This document shows, piece after piece, positions 1 through 10,867 of a DNA stretch of 64,000 nucleotides. The notes below the pieces were generated by a model. That model searched no databases. It was given only the letters and a program-made list of their open reading frames with translations, and had not been told where the DNA came from. Both the position numbers and the translations under genes were made by a program. Origin of the DNA: Rotaria macrura (lineage: Eukaryota; Rotifera; Eurotatoria; Philodinida; Philodinidae); contig OENT01000578.1 in assembly GCA_900239685.1 (NCBI GenBank), positions 31,885 to 95,884 of the forward strand, given 5' to 3'. The stretch's first letter is position 1. Each line of letters starts with the position of its first letter.

Positions 1-405
1 AAGTGCAAACTGAGAAAAAACGAAAAAGATTTTTTCGACCAATTTTTCGACCAATTTTTTCGATATTTCAGAATTTTTGAGGAAAATTCAGTTTTTTTGA
101 GGAGGGCTTCCAGAAATCCTCAAAGTTTACTGCAAAATAGAGGTTTTGGGTAAAAACCTATAATAATTCTGAAAGAGCGAAAAACGCGCTAACTTTTGAT
201 GCATTTATCCGAATTTCGAAATTTTTGAAAAAAATACAGTTTTTGTGAGAAGACTTACAAAAAAAGAGAATTGGGCTAAAAACCTATATCAATTCTGAAA
301 GAGCGAAGAACGGGCTATCTTCTGGTGCATCTATCTCAGTTTCGGAATTTTCCCGAAAATTGACTTTTTTTGGAGGGGGGGGGGGCCTTAATTGAGTTTA
401 AAGTC
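1..405. repeat. Degenerate tandem repeat, about 2.3 units
   Basis: Units of roughly 115-150 bp follow one another. Each carries a block reading 'aaaacctat..aattctgaaagagcg', then 'gctat/actt..tgatgcat..atc', then a T-rich block 'gaaatttttgaaaa'. Two such blocks are visible near 150-215 and 280-345. The tract ends in a run of G at about 374-386. A clearly related copy lies in the opposite orientation at 27285-27420, so this is a dispersed family and not a local tandem array only. No coding capacity was seen. The family is not recognised. Confidence 0.6.
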
Positions 406-575
406 TCTTTTTCACTTTATGCGTTCAAGCGACAAACTAAAAACCTGTCAGACAATAGTAGAACTGCAGGACTCTTAAAATACTTTTTCTAAACACTGAT
501 TCTATAATTCTTCGCTTTTAGTTTGTGTGCTAAAATAGCTAGAATTAGTAGGAACAAATTCATCTTGTACTTTTT

Positions 576-914
576 ATGCCATGTTCTGTGAAACACGATC
601 TGAAAGAGAGTGTTGAAGTGTATAGTGGTAGAAATCTGGACCCCCTCCCCCACAGACGTGACAGACATGTGAAAAAAACCTTATCACAAACGTGGCAGAC
701 GTACATAGGAACGTATCGTCACAGATGTGATAGACAGCCTAGCAACAATGTTACCGTCACAGACGTGACTGACAGCCTAGCAGCAATTGCAAAAAAAGAT
801 TTAATTGAACAAGAAGAAGTTTTACTTTATTTATCGCGGATGAAAGTTTCTGTTACGTTTGATGTAAAGAATAAACGTATAAATACTATTGTGATACATT
901 CTAGAGAAAATTAA
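576..914 (+). other. ORF of 112 aa, probably repeat-derived
   Basis: The frame starts with an ATG at 576 and encodes a hydrophilic 112-aa product with no recognised domain. Its first 50 nt resemble a non-coding stretch at 48930-48975 (shared 'gaaacacgatct.aaagag' and 'tgaagtg'), which points to a dispersed repeat. Bases 650-780 hold imperfect repeats of 'cacagacgtgacagac', which explain the Thr/Asp/Arg-rich middle. No splice structure or homology supports a gene. Listed so that the region is not left blank. Confidence 0.2.
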
Positions 915-1080
915 TTAAATAAAATAGCATAAAAATTTTCATAAATATTTAGGTAGACTGCTGTCATGTTTCTTTTTGATATATGCTGATTTCCATAAAT
1001 TTATATTATAGTGTCAAATAAAAATCTATCTTATACTAGATACAGTTAAACTATCTGTTGCGAGTGGTACTAACAGTATG

Positions 1081-1358
1081 GATGCAACAAACCTTAAATA
1101 GATTTGGGATTTGGTTCGAACTGAGTTCCTAGATGTGGATTTCGTCTAGATTTGGATTACAGAATTATTTATTTTGCTTTGTTCTGCTTAGATTTGGGAT
1201 TCTAGATTGGTGATATTTTTGGATTCTTGGATTTGGACTTGGGATTTGTTTTCAATCGAACATGAGTCACACGTTGTTGTCGTACTACACTGAAACCAAA
1301 TCTCAATCCCAAATCCAAATCCCAAGCTCAGATCCCAAGGCCTTGGATTTGTTGCACC
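1081..1358. mobile_element. Small foldback element with GGATTTGG-rich interior
   Basis: The left end reads 'gatgcaacaaaccttaaa' and the right end is close to its reverse complement ('ccttggatttgttgcacc'), giving terminal inverted repeats of about 18 bp. Inside, the left half is rich in 'gatttgggat' and the right half in 'aaatcccaaatcc', so the whole 278 bp can fold back. A second copy with the same kind of ends lies at 48318-48500. Non-autonomous; no ORF. The superfamily cannot be told from this sequence. Confidence 0.55.
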
Positions 1359-1643
1359 CCGAACAAACAGCTATATTGTGTTTCACACTTTAACCCTGTA
1401 GGGATTGCCCGAACAGCTTTTTTGGTAGTGTTGAAGTTTATTTATTTTTTTTGCATTTTATATTCAAGAGTTTTTCGTATTAAACATATATAGATAGATA
1501 ATACTTTACCTCTACTACACCAGCCTATAGACAAATTAGAATCATGTTGTGTAGTTTTAATACAGACCTAAAACAAAAAAGTGGGGGGGGGGAGACTTCT
1601 GACCCTGACTGTACCAGAGTAACTGCGTCATCAGAGACAGTGC

Positions 1644-1847
1644 ATGGAATGTTGTCATTGTGGCCTCCGATACATGAGCAAAAATATTCGCTATCAATTA
1701 TTTGCGACTTACTTTCTTTCCAAGAAGAGTTGGAGGGGGACGCTCTGGTTTGATCGGTTTTTTCATGCGAATCGGCGTGGCTACAATAGAATTATGAACG
1801 AACTAAGTGGTCATCCTTTTGAGACATATATTTCAATGGTTTGGTAA
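1644..1847 (+). other. Unassigned 67-aa ORF with a CCxC start
   Basis: The open frame begins about eight codons after an in-frame stop and reads MECCHCGLRYMSKN, then an aromatic- and basic-rich segment ending in MVW before a TAA. Local GC is higher than in the flanks, which is compatible with an old coding fragment, possibly of a transposable element. A second overlapping frame (1544-1753) is also open, so coding is unproven. I do not recognise a family. Confidence 0.2.
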
Positions 1848-1849
1848 GG

Positions 1850-3003
1850 CTGAACCCCATAAAGAGGAGACTTACTGACAAGTTCGTATTTATTGGGAAC
1901 TTAAAAGGTGCCTATTAGAACACTTGTATGAATATTAACGTTATAATGTTGGATACGCAGGGACATAGAATGTTTAGCATTTTCTGATGCGTCTTGGGAT
2001 GGAATGAATTGGGAAATTGAAGCTTGTATCGAACGACATAGTATCATGTGTTTTTGTAACACTTCACATTTTCTCCGAACATCTACATTTTGATACCCAC
2101 ATGCAGGAATGTGTCCTATGAAAAACTGCGAGTGGAGCTCTAATTAGCCACATCTGCTATGGCGTGGCGGCTAAGAGCTACACTGGTTGTTTCGCAGTTT
2201 TTGTCTGCCTGGTCTCCAACAGTTCTTTACATTTCGAGGAAGTTCAAACCAAGATTATAAAATGGAAGAGCCGCTTGTAGTTTTTTCAAGCATATTCAAA
2301 TTGAGCCTAAGCATTTATGTGTTTGATGCATTGAAAAATAGATATCCCAACCTATCTCATCCTGCCCCAAATTTAAAAGACACATCTTCTGCCTGCTTCT
2401 GTCCATCTCTCACTATGAGGTGAATTTTGCAGTATGTTCTTTTTATTATGATTTATTTGAATATTCAGGAACGAGGACTGACTGCGAGCTCTATTTTTTT
2501 TTGAACCAAAAATGTTTTCTCTCTCTCTGAAATATTGATGGCTAACGTCAAGAGCCCTTATTAGCATTTTTCATTTTACTTGTTGCATCGTAAACTGTTT
2601 GAACACTTCGAAAACTATTTTAACAAGATATATTTGACCCAGATAGACAAGCGACTTATCTATCAACGTAATTTTGCAACATATCTTAAAATATCACTTG
2701 CCTAATGGTACAGAAAGGCTCAAGAAAGACTCTTTGCTTGTCAAAACAACTGCATTCTGTCATTTGGAGAGGTTGACACTTAAAAACGACATGTATCTTT
2801 TTATAGTCACAGAGAGAGCACGGTTGTAGCATCTCCCATAGTCATTAATAATGTGTATTACAACTGCCAATATGATGAAAAAGATTTTCCTGCATACACA
2901 TAAATTTATTTTCTATACAAACCGTCGATCAAGCTTGCCGTGGGTTTCCGTCATTGAGGTTCCAATCACAGAGATACTGAAATTTCAAACGGTATCTGTC
3001 TTT
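1850..3003. other. Intergenic region without a recognised gene
   Basis: Short open frames on both strands (for example 2187-2423 plus and 2373-2567 minus) overlap each other and have no domain, splice site pattern or Cys/Gly pattern that suggests a real product. The stretch lies 3' of the kinase gene that ends at 3004. Confidence 0.4.
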
Positions 3004-4478
3004 TTACGTACTTGGAGATGGAGTTGCTGCAGTAATTAAACTTGTTGACATCAGTTCATTGTCAAAACCCTCTTGGATACTTTTGAGCAGAGCTGGGCTT
3101 GTAGGACGTTGAGATGAATCATGTGCCCATGCACTTTCAATAATACGAGCAAACAGTTTAGGAACATTTGATGGAATCTTCAGTCGCTTTCCTTGTTTGA
3201 CTAAGGCAGGAATTTCACAGCCATCCGACGATGCATAGGGTTGTAGCCGAGTGCCAATCTCCCACAAAACGATCGCTAAACCATAGATATCCGAACCTGC
3301 CGTGAACCGCTTCCAAATAGTCGTATCAACAAATAGCTCCGGCGCTGTCCAACAATATCGGCCTATAAGTTTACAATTGATAACAACTTATCAAAACCTT
3401 TGACTATCCTACTTTCAGCTTGATGACTTGCCAGAACTGAACACTGATTATGGTTTGTGCCTAGCGATGTATCTGGATGTGGCGGTAGTGTACTAAATAT
3501 TCGAGCCATTCCAAAGTCACCAATTTTCACAATGAACTCTTGAGCAACTTTTCGTAGAAAGAAATTTGAGGACTTCACATCACCGTGTATAATTGCAGGT
3601 TTGAGTGTATGGATATGATTAAGACCTTTCGTTGCTTGCAGAGCGATCGACCAGCGAACTAGCCACGGCAATTTTGTCTCGAGCTTGTTGTGAATGAGTT
3701 CGTTCAAAGTGCCGTCTTCCATAAACTCACTTACTATTCCATAGAAATTGGGCTCGTCACAAATTCCTATAAAGCGCAATACCGAATCAGATTGAATAGA
3801 TCCCATGTGTCGAATTTCATCATCGAACCTTTTCTGGATCTTCTGCGGAAGATTCTCATCAACTTTGAGCTTCTTAATTGCAACGCTCTCGTCGCGCAAT
3901 TGCCACAGTCCCACAGTAACCTGTGTGAACTGACCTTCTCCCAGTATCTTCTGGTCAATAAGATCAGACAGTCGAATTCGTGGAAAGTCATCCGAAAGAT
4001 TCGGGATAGCATCCGGTAAATTGCCTTCCGGTGCCAGAAGAAATGTAAAATCGATAGCAAACGAATCCATTCGTTTATCGAGTTGAGAGAATGAGGATTG
4101 AAAACTCTCGCATTTCAAAAGCCGCACTATCTTGTGAGTGTCTGTGAATTTACGTATCACATCATAACAGTACTGCAAGAATTCAAGAAAACTGCGCAGT
4201 TTTGCGGCAAGAGGTGACTCGGGCTTGAACGTTTTAGCATTGTAACGCTTGAGCTTGTCGACAATTGGTGACATACGTTCAGCCAAATATTTGCACTTCT
4301 CGGTGTTCGCCTTCGTGGTTTCAATCATTACGTGGATCTTGCCAACAATCGACACGATACTCTTAACCAGTGCTACCGGGTCCATAGCTTCAGCACAACA
4401 GGAATTGTTTTTAATATATTGCACGTGCTCTTCTTCAGGCTTGCAAAGGAATGAATGAGTTTCTCACTTACCTTGCAT
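3004..4478 (-). CDS. MLKL-like TKL-family protein kinase
   Basis: Spliced model: exons 4472-4478 (ATGCAAG), 3413-4387 and 3004-3362; introns 4388-4471 (84 nt) and 3363-3412 (50 nt), both GT-AG and in frame; 446 aa. The ATG at 4385 would also work without the first exon. Residues 1-125 are helical and resemble the N-terminal four-helix-bundle domain of MLKL and related HeLo-like proteins (MDPVALVKSIVSIVGKI start). The kinase domain follows: Gly-rich loop GEGQFT about 152-157, VAIK lysine about 174, HGDVKSSN catalytic loop with Asp 272 (HGD in place of HRD), DFG about 293-295, and APE in the last exon. Asp, Lys and DFG are all kept, so unlike vertebrate MLKL, a pseudokinase, it may be active. 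The activation segment is long. Role in membrane-permeabilising cell death or innate signalling is inference from the N-terminal domain only. Kinase call is firm; MLKL-like label is moderate. Confidence 0.85.
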
Positions 4479-4577
4479 ATTTACGAGCGCAACGTAGTAA
4501 GATAAGTGACGAGAAAAAGGCGTAAATTACTCTTGACTGTGTGTATGGAATGTGGGACTATAGGTTTGAGCGAGTAT

Positions 4578-4865
4578 TTTGGGTGTGGGGTGTGGGTGTT
4601 GATGTGAGTGTGGGTGTGGGTGTGGGTGTGGGTGTGGGTGTGGGTGTGGGTGTTGGTATTGATGTGTATGTGGGTGAGTGTTGGTGTCGGCGTATGGGTG
4701 TATTGGTGTGGGTGTGAGTTTGGGTTTGGGTGGGTGGGTGTGGTTGTCAGTGGGTTAGGGTGGGTGTGGGTTGGTGTATGGGTGGGTGTATGGGTGTGTG
4801 TGGGTGTGTGGGTGTGGGTGCAGGTGTGGGTGTGGGTGGATGGGTGTGGGTGCAGGTGTGGATGG
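4578..4865 (+). repeat. Interstitial TGTGGG (telomere-like) tract
   Basis: About 290 bp of G/T-rich repeats with a pure core near 4610-4650 of about seven copies of GTGGGT, grading into variants (GTGGGTGT, GGGTGTAT, GGGTGCAG). The hexamer TGTGGG is the telomere repeat reported for the bdelloid Adineta vaga. The G-rich strand runs 5' to 3' towards higher coordinates, as it would if the piece 1-4577 once ended here. Long open frames across it on both strands are artefacts of the period. Right after it, at 4888-4945, there is a short C-rich stretch (ccccaacccc, acccagaccc). Confidence 0.85.
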
Positions 4866-7800
4866 CGGCTTCCCAACTACGAAAACAGACATCCCCAACC
4901 CCAACCACGGCACATTCACAATTACACCCAGACCCATACCGTCTTTCTGTAACAATCCGACTGATTTTCTTCAAGTGGTTTAGGAATCAAAAGTAAAAAA
5001 ATTTTTAAAAAATGGGTCTACAGTGCGAGTAAAATTTAAAGCTTTGCGTTCTTCTGACCTAATTTTAAAAATGTTAACCACAATTATTTTCCGATAACTA
5101 TGTAGTGTTTTTACGCTCTATTGTTCAGTCGTTGTGAGTTTTTTGAAGAGTGTGTTTCTTGTGCATTCTACAATCGCTTGAAACTGGGTTTACACTTTGA
5201 CCGTCAATCTGATTTCGTTCAAATCACACCGGAAAAGGAACAAAAGGAAATGTAAATCATATGGTTGAATAGATGATTAAATTCTACACAAAATCCGCTG
5301 TTCACATTATTCCTTTGTTCTGTTATACCTTAAGAAATCTCAATTTATACCGACGGTGCATCGAAAGGAAATGGTTTTTCAGACTTCCCATTCTCGTATC
5401 TCAGTCGAGTGATGGGCCATTCGGCTGAAACGGTTTATTGTAGTAGGAAGACACTAAGGAGTGCGAAGGAGCAAAAGTTTGATACCGTTTCCTTAGAACT
5501 GAAATTATAGAAAAAGGTTGAAAAAGTTGAGTTGTACGGAAAAATTACGATACGCTGTTGTTCCTGAAAGGACATTTACAATAGAAAGCGGGAGAGAAAT
5601 TTTCTTGTTTTTCTATTTTCTCTCTCCCTCGTTCCTAATTAAGAAATTATGTGATCATTAAGAATCAATGATCACATGTTTTATTTATGTATCGCTGAAA
5701 ATAATTAGCATTATCAATCGTGAATATTGAGAAGAGAGAAGAATAAATTAACAGTCTAACTAGTTAAATAGAAATGGAATTAAATGAATAGACCAATGAA
5801 TAAGAAAAGAAATGTTTATTTGTCGAAGAGAAATACTGAAATATATTGTTCGTTGAGAGAAGTAAGAAGCAAAATGATGAAATATGTTTTTCGTTTATAA
5901 ATGTGACGTTCGAATTAAGATTTATGGAAAGTAGAAATAAAATGGTTTGAAGTGATTTTATAAAGATAAATGACGAGCTATGTTTTGCGTTCATAGAAAA
6001 GAGTTTTAGAATAAGATTCAAGTAATAAACATATGGTCACATTGTATATCTGATTAAGCTCTATACTCCATCTATATAATTTCCTTCTAAAGGTTGTTTC
6101 ATTCATAATAACTATATTGTGCACTGAGTTAAATCAAGAATTCAATTGATGAGATGCCGAGAATGAATAAAAGATTAAATAAACAAATTATGTTTAAAAG
6201 AATAATGAAAACGGAAGCTAAATAGGCCGTATTAAATTTTGTACTCGAAAATTTCTGCGACACTGTTGATAACTTAAATGTTTGTATCAATACATCTCGA
6301 TAGTAGAAAATGTGATAACTACATAACAAATGTTGAAGTTCATTCATGTACTCTACGATTTCCAGTCTTCAATAGGCGACCTCACTAATAACTTTCGAGA
6401 CTAGTACACAATGAAAATTTTATTGAATGTTTACCATATCACAAATCTTGAAGTATACGCACCGTGAATCATAGTAAGGGCGAGTTTATTATTCGTCTTC
6501 ATCCTATTTCCAAAAAATCTACTGACAATATTCCGATTATGGACTACATTTGCTTGCCTGAGTGCATCAACTCCAGTTTTGATTTCCGAATCTATAGAGC
6601 TTATATTGAAAATAATTTGTAAACTGTAGTACAATTAACTGTCTCAATATTTTCGTCATATCTTATATATTTTACATCAAAGAGAACTGATATCTTTTGT
6701 AGCCAGCTGACTATGTTTAATGGTGTCAAAACGATGAATTAACTCTTCTTCATTCCTGTAATTCTCTAGCAATACTCTTAATTATGAAAAGTAATGACTT
6801 GTAATCGTAAATATTCTGTTTTTTCACAGTACCAGCTCAATAATCGACCGTAGAGTACCGTTCATCATCAGAATGATTGTAATGGTTTTCGAATATAAAG
6901 AAATATTCGAATATGCAAAAGAAACGATGACGCAGAAATTAATTAAATACACTCGACAAGTTAAAATTGCTAATTTTATGTAATAATGAGCATTAATGCT
7001 TAGCGAGCTGTATTAATGTTTATAAGTTCTCATTAGATAATTGTTTTACTACGTTACACTTTTCTGATATACGCAAAAAAATTTTATGCATGTGCATTTG
7101 AACATTTTTAGAATGAATGATTGTTTTCTTTTTGAATTATTTCTATTACATATGCAATTAAAATCTAGCATAATAATTTTTCCAATTCTAAAACATGTAC
7201 ATAGATAACTAGGGTCAGTGATCTAATGAAAAAAAAGACAAGAACCAATCAATAGATACTATTCATTTTTAATGTGTATGAATGTCTATATTTTTTAATC
7301 TTCGATAGATACTCAGGTGAAAAAAATGTATGAGTTACTGGTTATTTAAAACAACTCAAATAATATATACCGATTACATTGTATTATTTATATCACAGTC
7401 TAGATATTTTATCATAATTTGAATAATTACGGGAAAAAATTAAAAAAAGATCTTGTACAATTAATCATCTCGTGCTTCCAGAATAATAAATGTACGAATC
7501 TTACTCATGTTTACGAGCATGGTTCTTTGAAAGATGTATCATAGATTTTGTAATATTTATTCTTATTCTAACATGTTTTTTTTATCTTCATCGTTACCTA
7601 TTATGGATGCATTTTATAAAAAGAATATTTTCCAGGTCGTTTGTGACTCGTCAGATATCTAAAATAACAATTAATTACGCATCACGAGCAATTTTGAATT
7701 TGAAAAACTTTTCTTTTTACTTCACTAATGGCTATTTCGATCAATAAAACTGTTGTAGTGTAATTGATCATTGATTCATTTTTACAGTCATGCAGAAGGT

Positions 7801-8530
7801 CATTGTTAAATAAAATGTTTACCGTCAGAATTATTAAGCTCTACAAAAAAATATGCTACTTTCTCAATAGATAACAATATAACATGGCACGAAGACTTCA
7901 TTTCACCAAGTTCCATCACTTGAAATTAACATTAGACTATACGAAGATATGAATTTATGAGAAAGATAAAATTCATATATTTATCTTTCTTTCACATGTG
8001 ACATACATCAAGAACATTCGTTTGTATTGATATCATAAATTAAAGAATAAATCACAAGCAAATTCAATACATAATTGAAGATTATTCGTTCCTAAAGTTA
8101 ATTGTACGCGTTTTTTGAAGATAAATGAGCGATTCTGTACGCCTTGAAAACAAAAAATACTAAAGTTCTACTGTAGAAATATCCAGTGAATTATCCTCCA
8201 TTCATTCACAGCCAAACTCAGAACTTCATCAAATGTGGTGTCATGTACATCCTATCACTTTTTCATAAGCATTACGAAGCGAAACAGAAATTTATTTCAA
8301 AATGAAAGATTGAATCTTTTTATGTTTTAAAATAAGTTTTAACACAAATTTTCATGTCCACTATTTCTGTCTTTGATTCTTTAGAGCAGGATTCAGGCTT
8401 GATGGTAGATGTGGAGTCTTCATCTTTTTTCTTATCGTCTTTATACGTTGAACGTGGACTCTTGTCGGTGTTTGTTTTTCGTTATCATTAGTTGTAGCTG
8501 TAGATATGCGTAGTCTTGACGTGGTTGATT
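4866..8530. other. Long AT-rich region without a recognised gene
   Basis: About 3.7 kb with only short chance frames. A perfect small hairpin sits at about 5651-5677 (tgtgatcatt, 7-nt loop, aatgatcaca). The minus frame at 6431-6634 (67 aa, with a run ALRQANVVHNRN) has slightly higher GC and could be an orphan exon, but no partner exons were found. The plus frame at 7490-7747 is a hydrophobic 85-aa frame typical of AT-rich noise. Confidence 0.4.
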
Positions 8531-10867
8531 TTAAATGAATTGTTTCAATCTGTGAAGGTCTAGGCTCACTGTCGTTCGTAGAGCAGGTGATCGAGAGATT
8601 TTCACATGCATCTTGCTGTCGTTCATTTTCGCCAATCGTGCTGATCGCAGGTTTTCTTTAATATCGTCTAATCGAATTGTGCTTTCGACAATCGATGGAC
8701 GAACATCATCGATTGGAAGTGTTTTTATTCGTTTTGAATGTTCAGATACATGAGTTACGCGTACAAGATCTATTGCTCCTGTGCTACTACGTCTGCCATG
8801 CCTTTGCCTATTAGCAATATTTTCATGATACTCCTTTGACGATTGTTCATTGAAACTGCTTGATTTCTGTTTATTTTGAAATTGAACTGGATTGGTTTCT
8901 GCCTTGTCCTGCTGATAGCCATCAATGTTGGCAATACCTTCTTCCTGTTTTTCTTTCTCTGATGATGATTTTAGTGATTGCCCTTTTACATTGAATGTAT
9001 TTATAACCAATTTGGTGTTGTCGCATTTTGTACTAGAGATAGCAGAGGTGAGATTTGTAAGATTATTAATATGAACTTCGGATGAGGACTGGATTGTCGT
9101 GGCTGTCTTCATTCTCAAAATATGCTGTCTGATACCTCGCACTGATTTCTCGGTAGCAATCGATTTTATTGCGCTTTTACTAATCTCAGTGTGAGTCCGA
9201 TTGAATTGTGAAGTATTAGAAGAGATATTACTCGACAATTCCATACATAATGCTATAACTTGTGAATCAATACTGCTTTTATCTCTGAATAGCTTGCGAC
9301 GACACCTACGTAATAGCAAAATGAATACATCAGAATCGAAAAAAAGGATGCATCCTTTGTTATGAGCTAGAACATACTTGGTACAATAACACATTAAGCA
9401 TAAACAAATCATAAGAGCAATAAGAGAGACAACTCCAATTATAGCTCCAAGCCATGGCCAAATGTTCGTATTCTCTACAGCTAAGAGAATATAAATTATT
9501 ATTAACGAGCTTAACAAAATCAATTCTAAAACCTGTTTGTAGTTGATTTTCTATCGTTGTTGTCGTTGTATTGTATGTAACACCGGGACATGTATCTGCA
9601 CCATTTGCAGTAACATAAAATGTGAAGCAGTACTGTGATGATTGCGATTTTTGACTAAAATAAAACTTTAAGGTCATTTTTCACTTAGTAATTCGAAACA
9701 TGACGTGCCTGTCAATTGCCATCGCACACATTACTTGATAGCCAAGCCGGTTAATAGTTGGTGTCCACGTCAAATTTTTATAGTAAACGCTAGAGTTAGA
9801 CATTGTGACTGCAGTTTGAATCATACCAGAAAAAGACAGCGTAGAAATATCGGAAATCGAAACATTTGCTCCACATTTATTGATTGCCAATAGGGTTGAT
9901 GTAAATGTTTCATTGACTTTGATTGGTGTACACGATTGTGCAAGAAGTATCACTTCGGGTCGATAAGAACAGGTTGGTGAACCAATGACTTTCACAAGAA
10001 ATTGAACGGGTACCGAACTCAACGATGTGTTGCTAGCCGAATCAATGAAGTCTTCTAACTGTTATAGAAGAAAACCAAGATATTAATGTCTAATGATTTA
10101 GAGAGTGAAAAAATTAAGATTACCATGAGTCCAATTGCAAATTTGTCACCAACTGTAGGACCAGTGATTACGATGATACAGTTCGAATAGATAATTGTAT
10201 TTGATGGCAATTAACCTGGTGGACAAACACGAGCACATTCATCAATACCATTCGATGATGTTGCCCAACGAAAACGAAGAATATCTCCATCAGCATCGCT
10301 CACTGGTACTATGATAGTGGTCGTCTGATTCACGATGATATTGATCGGAGACATCATCGTTGAAACAGGAGCATTGTTATATTTACCAGTATCACTTCTT
10401 GGCATTAGATTGATATGTGATGAAATGGACCAGGTACTTCCACCTGTTGTCAGAGAACCCCATTCACTACCTTGAAAGGCGATTGAAAAATGGCTGACTG
10501 ATGATATAGAAATTGTAGTTAAACGTTGCCCAATGGTTATACCGTTTACCAGTGATACATCGGTACAAAGTGGTTGAGCAGGAATCGTTCCAAAGCCACT
10601 TGGACAAGTCGGCAAACAAACCAGTGACGCAACTGAAACAGGCACTGGTTGATTGGTCACAATCATCGTATTGGTCCAGACAACTGATGTATATGACCAT
10701 GAATATGTCTGAGTTATGATGATAGCCACTGGTGTACCAGTAGCTGATATATTCTGTAGTTGCCAAGTAATGGTACCACCGAGAAAATGACTTCCATCAG
10801 TAATAAAGAAAAATAATACCAAGACAAGTATTACATTACGGCAAAGCATTCGTATTTTTAACATCAT
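8531..10867 (-). CDS. Type I membrane protein with SHFxGG ectodomain
   Basis: Exons by GT-AG sites: 10124-10867 (may be split by intron 10153-10215), 9685-10058, 9533-9654, 9378-9480, 8531-9305; introns 10059-10123 (65 nt), 9655-9684 (30 nt), 9481-9532 (52 nt), 9306-9377 (72 nt). About 684-705 aa. The start has a signal peptide (VILVLVLFFFIT) and then SHFLGGTITW. The ectodomain has many Cys, N-glycosylation sites (NQT, NVS, NSS) and a DADGD motif. One transmembrane helix (LGAIIGVVSLIALM) is followed by a CYCTKC stop-transfer patch and about 260 residues of Ser/Thr/Lys-rich cytoplasmic tail. I associate the SHFxGG start with uncharacterised lophotrochozoan membrane proteins, from memory only. 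Reading straight through meets TAA at 10211-10213 and TGA at 9681-9683; each lies in a GT-AG segment of 3n length. Either very short introns or a decaying gene. Confidence 0.7.

Noticed and set aside
4481-4983. Long open frames on both strands across the GTGGGT tract
   Set aside because: They are products of the hexamer period (Val-Trp or His-Thr-Pro runs) and overlap in several frames.
6431-6634. 67-aa minus frame with coding-like middle part
   Set aside because: Could be an orphan exon, but no neighbouring exons or homology support it.
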